Positions 59,330-64,000 of a stretch of 64,000 bases of DNA are shown here, piece after piece (the stretch's first letter is position 1; each line of letters opens with the position of its first letter). The notes below the pieces were generated by a model. It was not told the DNA's origin and ran no database searches. It saw nothing but the letters and a program-made list of their open reading frames with translations. Location: assembly GCF_004526345.1 (NCBI RefSeq), contig NZ_CP038213.1:3286001-3350000 (forward strand), written 5' to 3'. The stretch comes from Ornithinimicrobium flavum (GTDB lineage Bacteria; Actinomycetota; Actinomycetes; Actinomycetales; Dermatophilaceae). The translations under genes were made by a program, and so were the position numbers.

Positions 59330-59412
59330 GTGTTCAGATTACTGGAACAACGAGACTTCTGGAACAGTCTCGCCCGGACTTCACGCCCCCTCGCACCCGC
59401 CACTTCGAGCAT
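59326..59412 (-). other. 28-codon ORF created at the insertion boundary
   Basis: The thiQ-type ATG in repeat copy 2 opens MLEVAGARGREVRARLFQKS and ends with a TGA that overlaps the abiEi ATG (ATGA). It begins inside the thiP TGATG. It may be a vestige of the thiQ start rather than a functional peptide, but it links translation of thiP to abiEi. Confidence 0.5.
59336..59364 (-). promoter_or_regulatory. promoter of abiEi-abiEii with direct-repeat operator
   Basis: TTCCAG (59359-59364) and TAATCT (59336-59341) are 17 bp apart, and TAATCT lies six bases before ATG, giving a leaderless start. Two GTTCCAG-n5-CT words (GTTCCAGAAGTCT and GTTCCAGTAATCT) overlap these boxes and are the likely AbiEi binding sites. 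Confidence 0.6.
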
Positions 59413-59432
59413 CAGAAGGCACCCACCGATCC
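59405..59432. repeat. 28-bp direct repeat, copy 2 (insertion boundary)
   Basis: Identical to 57545-57572. This copy contains the natural thiP stop codon; the bases on the far side (minus-strand downstream) belong to the inserted unit. Confidence 0.9.
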
Positions 59433-61115
59433 GACCCGGAGCCGTTCGACGACGCCCATCACGGTGACGGTGAGCAGCGCGAGGAGCACGCTGGCGGCGA
59501 GCGCCATCCCGAGGTGGTCGGCCCCCGGGCGGGAGATGAGTTGGTAGATGACGACCGGCACCGTGGGCCGGTCCGGCCGGGCGAGGAAGGCGGTCGCGCC
59601 GAACTCCCCGAGGGAGACCGCGAAGGCGAAGCCGGTCGCGGCGAGCACCGGCCGGGTCAGCACAGGGGCCTCGACGGACCAGGCGGCACGCCAGGGGCTG
59701 GCGCCGAGCGTGGCCGCGGCCTCCTTCTGGCGCGGGTCGACCGACCGGAGGACCGGGGCGAGGGTGCGCACCACCAGCGGTAGCGCCACCATCGCCTGGG
59801 CGATCGGGACGAGGACCGGGGAGGTCCGCAGGTCCAGCGGCCCGCGGTCGAGGGTGATGAGGAAGCCGAAGCCGACCGTCACCGCGGAGATGCCGAGCGG
59901 GAGCATGAAGGCCCCGTCGAGCCCGGAGACGACGCGCGACCAGCCACGCGACCGGGGCCGGCGGGAGACGAGGACGGCGACGATGAGCCCGAGCACCATC
60001 GCCAGGACGGTCGCGTCCACGGCGGTGCGCAGCGAGTTGCCCATCGCCTCGGTCACGCTCACCCGCAGGGCCTGGGTGGCGTCGGGATCGGTCAGCGCCC
60101 GGTAGTGGTCGAGCCCCCACCCGTCGCCCACCCGCAGCGAGCGCACGACGAGCGACCCGACGGGGAGGAGGACGAAGGCGACGACGACCGCGGTCACCAC
60201 GAGAGCCGGTATGTCGTGCCGCCGGGGGCGGCGGGCCGCCGCCACGGCACCGACCCGGGTCAGGGCCTGCTCCCGGGTCGAGCGGGCGCGGGAGGCGAGC
60301 GCCAGCATCGCGACGACCGCGACGAGCTGCAGCACCGAGAGGACGGCCGCGCCCTGCAGGTCGAGGAACTGCACGGTGAGCAGGTAGATCTCGGTCTCGA
60401 CCGTGCCGTAGCGCAGCCCGCCCAGGGTGAGCACCACGCCGAAGGCGGTGGAGCAGAAGAGGAAGACCAGGGTGGCCGCGGAGATGAGCGCCGGGAGGAG
60501 CGCGGGGAGGGTGACGGTGCGCCATACCGTCCACGGGCTCGCACCGAGGGTGGCGGCGGACTCCTCGGCCCGCCGGTCCAGCCCCTCCCACATCCCGCCG
60601 ACGGTGCGCACGACGACCGCGAGGTTGAAGAAGACGAACGCGAGCAGGATCGGCACCCACGTCCCGTCCCAGCCCAGGCCCCCCAGCGGCCCGCCGGTGG
60701 AGAGCAGGGAGCGGAACATCACGCCGACGACCACGGTCGGCAGCACGAACGGCATGACGACGACGGCCCGCAGCAGCCCCCGCCCGGGGAAGCGCAGCCG
60801 GTAGAGCGCGAACGCCACCGGCACCCCGGCGAGGAGGGTCAGGACCGTCCCGGCCAGCGAGCTGACCAGGGTGAAGGTGATGACCCGCAGGGTGCGGCTG
60901 CGCCCGAGGACGTCCGGTATGCCGGACAGGTCCAACTGCCCGTCCGGCAGGAAGCCGCGGGCGAGCATCCCGCCGACCGGCAGCAGGAAGAAGACGGTAA
61001 GAAAGGCCAGCGGCACCAGGGCGACGAAGCCGAGGGTCGCACCCGGGCCGGTGACGACCCGGCGCCGGCCGGGCACCACGGCGCGACCCGGGTGCGGGTC
61101 AGCGGTGGGCGTCAA
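59412..61115 (-). CDS. thiP: thiamine-type ABC transporter permease (fused two-domain)
   Basis: 567 residues, about twelve helices in two homologous halves, each with an EAA loop (AATLGASPWTVWRTVTLPALLP and AATLGASPWRAAWSVEAPVLTR). The TTG start at 61113-61115 is supported by GGGAG six bases upstream, which is the 3' end of the TPP riboswitch, so ligand binding would hide the ribosome-binding site. The stop lies in TGATG and would have overlapped thiQ before the AbiE insertion. No substrate-binding protein gene (thiB) lies before it, which is unusual because the riboswitch normally precedes thiB. Confidence 0.85.
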   Translation of the reverse strand: MTPTADPHPGRAVVPGRRRVVTGPGATLGFVALVPLAFLTVFFLLPVGGMLARGFLPDGQLDLSGIPDVLGRSRTLRVITFTLVSSLAGTVLTLLAGVPVAFALYRLRFPGRGLLRAVVVMPFVLPTVVVGVMFRSLLSTGGPLGGLGWDGTWVPILLAFVFFNLAVVVRTVGGMWEGLDRRAEESAATLGASPWTVWRTVTLPALLPALISAATLVFLFCSTAFGVVLTLGGLRYGTVETEIYLLTVQFLDLQGAAVLSVLQLVAVVAMLALASRARSTREQALTRVGAVAAARRPRRHDIPALVVTAVVVAFVLLPVGSLVVRSLRVGDGWGLDHYRALTDPDATQALRVSVTEAMGNSLRTAVDATVLAMVLGLIVAVLVSRRPRSRGWSRVVSGLDGAFMLPLGISAVTVGFGFLITLDRGPLDLRTSPVLVPIAQAMVALPLVVRTLAPVLRSVDPRQKEAAATLGASPWRAAWSVEAPVLTRPVLAATGFAFAVSLGEFGATAFLARPDRPTVPVVIYQLISRPGADHLGMALAASVLLALLTVTVMGVVERLRVGSVGAF

Positions 61116-61118
61116 ACC

Positions 61119-61207
61119 CGACTCCCTTCGCCGGTGCTAACCGGAGCAGGTTCCAAAGGGTCTGCGGTGATCCCGCACTCTCAGCGCCGAGGCGCTCCCC
61201 TGTCGCG
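61119..61207 (-). ncRNA. TPP riboswitch (THI element)
   Basis: Minus strand carries the conserved pieces in order: GGGGAGC, GCTGAGAG, ACCGCAGACCCTTTGGAACC, CTGCTCCGGTTAGCACCGG, then CGAAGGGAG. The CGAC/GTCG ends close P1. The final AAGGGAG is the thiP ribosome-binding site, indicating translational control by thiamine pyrophosphate. Confidence 0.95.
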
Positions 61208-61264
61208 ACCGATCGACCCTAGCACCGGGGCCACCAGCTCTGTGTCCAGAGCCGCCGCACCCGC

Positions 61265-61270
61265 TACCGT
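61265..61270 (+). promoter_or_regulatory. -10 element TACCGT, leaderless start
   Basis: TACCGT ends six bases before the ATG at 61277; no ribosome-binding site. Confidence 0.4.
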
Positions 61271-61276
61271 GCTGCT

Positions 61277-61609
61277 ATGACGCTTCAGCCTCCGGGCGAG
61301 TATCACCGTGATCTCATCCGGCTCGCAGACCTCACTCTGCACACGGACGTCCTCGAGAACTACCGGTTCGTCGATTGCACCCTTGTCGGCCCGGCAGTGG
61401 TGGTCCCGCTCAACGGGACCGAGATCCTCCATTGTCGGTGGGACGGCGATCTAGGAGCTGTGCTCTGGGCCATCGATGTCGAGCGTCCGGCCGTCATCGG
61501 CGCGATCGGGTTGTCGAACTGTCAACTCATCGGCTGCACACTGCAACGCGTCGGTCTGGCCGTCCCGGCGTCTCAAGTAGACGAGATCAGCAGGGGATTT
61601 ACTGCCTGA
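61277..61609 (+). CDS. hypothetical protein, beta-rich (pentapeptide-like)
   Basis: 110 residues: FVDCTLVGPAVVVPLNGTEILHCRWDGDLGAVLW and IGLSNCQLIGCTLQRVGLAVP show alternating hydrophobic/Cys-Thr patterns reminiscent of pentapeptide or short right-handed beta-helix proteins. No family recognised. Lies between the riboswitch and a possible toxin-antitoxin pair, and its 3' end overlaps the convergent small ORF by 11 bp. Confidence 0.55.
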   Translation: MTLQPPGEYHRDLIRLADLTLHTDVLENYRFVDCTLVGPAVVVPLNGTEILHCRWDGDLGAVLWAIDVERPAVIGAIGLSNCQLIGCTLQRVGLAVPASQVDEISRGFTA

Positions 61610-61820
61610 CCATGGTGCTCACGTTGCGAAGCGCCACGCCGGGCTGAACCTCGTTGCCCTCGACGCGAACAAGCGTCCAGCCTTCTTCGATCATGGCGGC
61701 CGTGACCGCTCGCAGATCGCGCGGCCCTGTCACCGGCTCGGGAGACAGCGCCTCGAACCGAGCAAGCGTCTCTTCCCGGGTCAGCGACTCGTCCTCTACC
61801 CAGTCCTTCATCCTGCTCAT
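61599..61820 (-). CDS. small protein, possible antitoxin partner
   Basis: 73 residues from ATG: MSRMKDWVEDESLTREETLARFEALSPEP, then GPRDLRAVTAAMIEEGWTLVRVEGNEV. No DNA-binding fold is evident. It starts two bases after the stop of the upstream 89-residue gene, so the pair is translationally linked. Context resembles toxin-first TA pairs, but this is inference. Confidence 0.5.
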   Translation of the reverse strand: MSRMKDWVEDESLTREETLARFEALSPEPVTGPRDLRAVTAAMIEEGWTLVRVEGNEVQPGVALRNVSTMVRQ

Positions 61821-61822
61821 TG

Positions 61823-62092
61823 TCACACCCACCGCGCGGACTTCACAACCCATGTGTCGGCCTGCTCATCCCAGGATGGCACCGGCAGCAACCAGGCGAT
61901 GACTGTCCGCCCAGCAGCAGTTGTGCCCACAGCCACGAGCCGGTGGCCATGATCCTCATGCTGCTCCCAAGCGACCCGAGGCGTCGCAGGAAACTGGAGT
62001 GCCTCTTGCACCTCCTCCGGAGTGATGTTGTGCTTGCGGCGCAGCTTGTGCACGATCGCCGGGTCGCACCGCACCGACCCTAGGTACGCCAT
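61823..62092 (-). CDS. small protein, possible RelE/BrnT-like toxin
   Basis: 89 residues: MAYLGSVRCDPAIVHKLRRKHNITPEEVQEAL, a middle strand EQHEDHGHRLVAVGTTAAGRTVIAWLLPV and C-terminal W-rich segment. The K-x-H-x-I-T-P-E-E-V-x-E-A-L helix followed by a GR-x-V/T-x-G-T strand resembles DUF4258/BrnT-type ribonuclease toxins. First gene of a two-gene unit with the ORF above. Active-site residues cannot be assigned with certainty. Confidence 0.5.
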   Translation of the reverse strand: MAYLGSVRCDPAIVHKLRRKHNITPEEVQEALQFPATPRVAWEQHEDHGHRLVAVGTTAAGRTVIAWLLPVPSWDEQADTWVVKSARWV

Positions 62093-62151
62093 GAACGGCA
62101 GTCTGCCATCCGGCAAAGAACGAGCACACCCCCGTCCGGCCGCCCCGGCGC

Positions 62152-62434
62152 CGCCCACGTGGGAGACGTCAGCCGCCGCGGCCTGGCCCTGGGCGTCGAG
62201 CTCGTCCAGGCTCCCGCGACGCGGCCTCGGCCCTCGCCGCCAGGACGGTGATGGCCGCCTGGCGGCTCGGGGCGGTCGTCTACCCGGTCCGGGACAACGA
62301 GCTGGAGGTCACCCCGCCCCTGGTCATCGCCCCCGAAGCGGCCGACCGGGCGTCGACCTGCTCACGCGCGCGATCGACGCCGCCGCCCTCGGCCAGGTTA
62401 CCGACGAGGACGTCGCGGCCTACTCCGGCTGGTG
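62152..62434 (+). pseudogene. class III aminotransferase, C-terminal relic
   Basis: Pieces of a 4-aminobutyrate/ornithine-type aminotransferase end lie in three successive frames: RGLALGVELVQAPATR, then ARTVMAAWRLGAVVYPVRDNELEVTPPLVIAPEAADR, then GVDLLTRAIDAAALGQVTDEDVAAYSGW and TGA. The rest of the gene is absent. Two frame changes and loss of the 5' part mark it as decayed, within an accessory stretch. Confidence 0.7.
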
Positions 62435-62629
62435 ATGGACCCCTGCACTCACCCCGTCCGTCGCTGAAGCCACCCCGGCACGGTCACCGCTCATCCCGCA
62501 GCGCCGCACGCCGGTGCGCAGCTCCGCCTCGTCCAGCACCGTCCTCGCGTGGCAGATGCCGACCGCCAGGACGAGCACCGCGACGGCGAGCACGGCGACC
62601 CCGAGCAGGACCAGCTGGGTCGTGGTCAT
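62420..62629 (-). CDS. small single-helix membrane ORF
   Basis: 69 residues: MTTTQLVLLGVAVLAVAVLVLAVGICHA is one strong membrane helix, followed by a polar tail with no similarity. It overlaps the end of the aminotransferase relic. May be real or the 5' remnant of a longer gene. Confidence 0.35.
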   Translation of the reverse strand: MTTTQLVLLGVAVLAVAVLVLAVGICHARTVLDEAELRTGVRRCGMSGDRAGVASATDGVSAGVHHQPE

Positions 62630-62772
62630 GCGACCTCACCCCTCCCGTCAGCAACTCGCCAGAACGTCGGCACGATGGTAGGCGATTCGGGCGCCGGAAA
62701 CCGCACCCGCACCCCTGTGCCGGACGACCTGACCCCTCATCCCTCGCACCCGCGACTGCGACATCGGCGTGT

Positions 62773-62778
62773 CATAAT
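62773..62778 (+). promoter_or_regulatory. -10-like element CATAAT
   Basis: An AT-rich CATAAT lies 38 bases before the GTG at 62817, which also has a GGGAG ribosome-binding site; a leadered promoter. Confidence 0.35.
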
Positions 62779-62816
62779 TCGCCCACTCGGAGGGTGCAAC
62801 CAGCAGGGAGACGACC

Positions 62817-63077
62817 GTGACCCGTCTTGTGGTGAAGATGAACGACCGTGGAGCCTGGGAGGTGTTCGACGACACCGGCCAGAGCCTCTTCTCCGGCGAG
62901 AGACTGCGCGCGGAGGGCTTCGCCCGGCGGCTGTGCGCCGCCGCCGGCGGGACCGTCACCGTCGTCAGCCGGACCGGGGAGCAGCTGGGGCAGTACCGCG
63001 TGGCCCCGTGGACCGCGCCGTCACCCACCAGCACGAAGAGGCGAACTGGCACGTCCGAGCGGCGCCGGCGCCGCTGA
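62817..63077 (+). CDS. DUF2188-like small protein
   Basis: 86 residues from GTG: VVKMNDRGAWEVFDDTGQSLFSGERLRAEGFARRLCAAAGGTVTVVSRTGEQLGQYRV resembles the short beta-rich DUF2188 domain, ending in a basic tail KRRTGTSERRRRR. GGGAG lies before the start. Function unknown; convergent with the NeuD-type gene. Confidence 0.55.
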   Translation: MTRLVVKMNDRGAWEVFDDTGQSLFSGERLRAEGFARRLCAAAGGTVTVVSRTGEQLGQYRVAPWTAPSPTSTKRRTGTSERRRRR

Positions 63078-63093
63078 GCACGAGGACCGACCC

Positions 63094-63744
63094 TTAACGC
63101 TGACCCAGGGCTCGAGCCGGCACTCCCACAACGGTTGTGGCAGGTTCGACATTCTTGACCACCGCCGCGCCTGCCCCCACGACCGCCTCGCTGCCGACGC
63201 AGAGTCCTTGGTTGACGCAAGCGGTCGTACCGATCGTGGCGCCCTGTTTCAGCACGACGTCCCCCGAAATCGCGGCCAACGGGTTGACCGTCGCGAAGTC
63301 TTCAAGCACGGCGTCGTGTCCGACAGTGGCATTGAGATTCAGATGAACATGCCTCCCGATCCGCACATTCGTGGTGATACGGACGCCTGCGGCAATCACC
63401 GTCCCTGGCCCGAGAGTCACATCGGCACCGATGGTTGCGGACGGGTGGACCAGGGTGGTGGCGATCAGGCCCGCTTCGTCCGCTCTGGCCGCGAGTTGTG
63501 CACGGACCTTCGGATTCCCCACTCCCACCACATAGGCTGCTCCGCGAAGCCGAGCCAACTCGGTGCTGCTGCCGAGATAATCTGCTCCGATCCTCTCAAG
63601 TCGCTGCAGGTCAGGGCTCCCGTCATCTACGAAACCGCGGAACCGAAGACGCAAGTCCTCACTGCATGAAGAGGCAGCACTATCTCTCGCGACGTCCAGC
63701 ACCTCTCGACCGAAGCCGCCAGCGCCGATAATGACAAGATCCAT
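63094..63744 (-). CDS. NeuD/PglD-type sugar O/N-acetyltransferase
   Basis: 216 residues. N-terminal Rossmann-like MDLVIIGAGGFGREVLDVAR with a nucleotide-sugar binding fold, then a left-handed beta-helix of hexapeptide repeats (IGADVTLGPGTVIAAGVRITTNVRIGRHVHLNLNATVGHD) with the catalytic His in NATVGHDAVLEDF. Ends VVGVPARALGQR. Transfers acetyl from acetyl-CoA to an aminosugar for polysaccharide or glycan. Eight to ten bp below it is the sugar-transferase gene, so both belong to a polysaccharide locus that continues past the window. Confidence 0.92.
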   Translation of the reverse strand: MDLVIIGAGGFGREVLDVARDSAASSCSEDLRLRFRGFVDDGSPDLQRLERIGADYLGSSTELARLRGAAYVVGVGNPKVRAQLAARADEAGLIATTLVHPSATIGADVTLGPGTVIAAGVRITTNVRIGRHVHLNLNATVGHDAVLEDFATVNPLAAISGDVVLKQGATIGTTACVNQGLCVGSEAVVGAGAAVVKNVEPATTVVGVPARALGQR

Positions 63745-63765
63745 GGCTCAACCGTAGCCTGGCTT

Positions 63766-64000
63766 TCAGCCCCGCCCTTGACTAGTCGGCGGCTCTGGTG
63801 CAGCGCTCCCTCGGAACGCCGTCATCGTGGCCTCGCCTTCCGCCGAGATTCCATCCCGCTTGACGACGGCCGCCACGGTCCGCAAGAGGATCTCGACGTC
63901 CCCGCGCAGGGACCATCCGTCCACGTAGGCAACGTCCAGACGGAATCGCTCGTCCCATGAGACGGCGTTCCGGCCCGACACCTGCGACAGGCCGGTCAAC
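63766..64000 (-). CDS. undecaprenyl-phosphate sugar phosphotransferase, C-terminal part (cut by window edge)
   Basis: The minus-strand frame is open to base 64000. LTGLSQVSGRNAVSWDERFRLDVAYVDGWSLRGDVEILLRTVAAVVKRDG is the conserved end of WcaJ/WbaP-type polyprenyl-phosphate hexose-1-phosphate transferases (PF02397), which start glycan assembly on the lipid carrier at the inner membrane. The tail TAFRGSAAPEPPTSQG is variable. Precedes the NeuD-type gene by 21 bp in an exopolysaccharide or glycoprotein locus. Confidence 0.92.
   Translation of the reverse strand, partial: LTGLSQVSGRNAVSWDERFRLDVAYVDGWSLRGDVEILLRTVAAVVKRDGISAEGEATMTAFRGSAAPEPPTSQGRG

Noticed and set aside
59326..59412. 28-codon ORF as a functional leader peptide
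   Set aside because: Its first three codons are the duplicated thiQ start, it has no ribosome-binding site of its own and no conserved features; kept only as a coupling device.
57545..59432. Insertion-sequence mobilisation of the AbiE unit
   Set aside because: There are no terminal inverted repeats and no transposase or integrase between the 28-bp repeats, and the duplication is too long for usual IS families.

Overview
The window is very GC-rich, densely coding DNA from an actinomycete, most likely of the Micrococcales (Intrasporangiaceae/Ornithinimicrobiaceae such as Serinicoccus or Ornithinimicrobium). That placement is inference. It rests on base composition, GTG starts, many apparently leaderless genes, a mycothiol-type DinB-fold enzyme, DUF6458 and a CtaG/CopD fusion. 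No rRNA, tRNA or CRISPR was seen.

Layout. 1-5330: a pterin-related group (RibD-type reductase, methyltransferase, GT4 glycosyltransferase, divergent 6-pyruvoyltetrahydropterin synthase homologue, MDR dehydrogenase, CDP-alcohol phosphatidyltransferase), two of whose genes carry in-frame stops. 5359-13981: a phosphotransferase, a P1 peptidase and a peptide ABC transporter operon. That operon is split by a thiamine-binding-type gene lying between two oppositely oriented arrays of a 32-bp tandem repeat. 14044-31025: glycerate kinase, acyl-CoA dehydrogenase, CtaG/CopD, lipoprotein, patatin, M50 and rhomboid proteases and small membrane proteins. 31124-34867: an E1alpha-E1beta-E2 2-oxoacid dehydrogenase operon. 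34958-41085: dienelactone hydrolase, HisC/Pat, ThiD/PdxK, S4, GNAT, CPBP and a trypsin-like protease bracketed by two ~69-bp hairpins. 41472-49893: a tightly overlapping minus-strand operon (three glycosyltransferases, an MsbA-type exporter, a two-domain APH-like kinase, a secreted protein with an Asp/Trp tail), followed by a SulP remnant cut by a FitAB/VapBC module and a two-component system.

55340-64000: a thiamine transporter (TPP riboswitch, thiP, thiQ) into which an AbiEi-AbiEii toxin-antitoxin unit has been inserted exactly at the thiP/thiQ junction. The 28-bp junction sequence is duplicated on both sides and both transporter genes stay intact. Further on are another possible toxin-antitoxin pair, an aminotransferase relic and the start of a polysaccharide locus (NeuD-type acetyltransferase, sugar transferase).

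Cross-cutting signals: (i) the octamer GGTATGCC/GGCATACC occurs roughly 28 times by eye on both strands; (ii) two repeat families occur both as intergenic arrays and as in-frame copies inside genes; (iii) a shared palindrome CGATGAGAGAnnTCTCA lies in front of two parts of the glycan locus; (iv) at least eight genes carry single-base indels, mostly in C/G runs, and three carry in-frame stops. The indel pattern fits uncorrected assembly error at least as well as gene decay.
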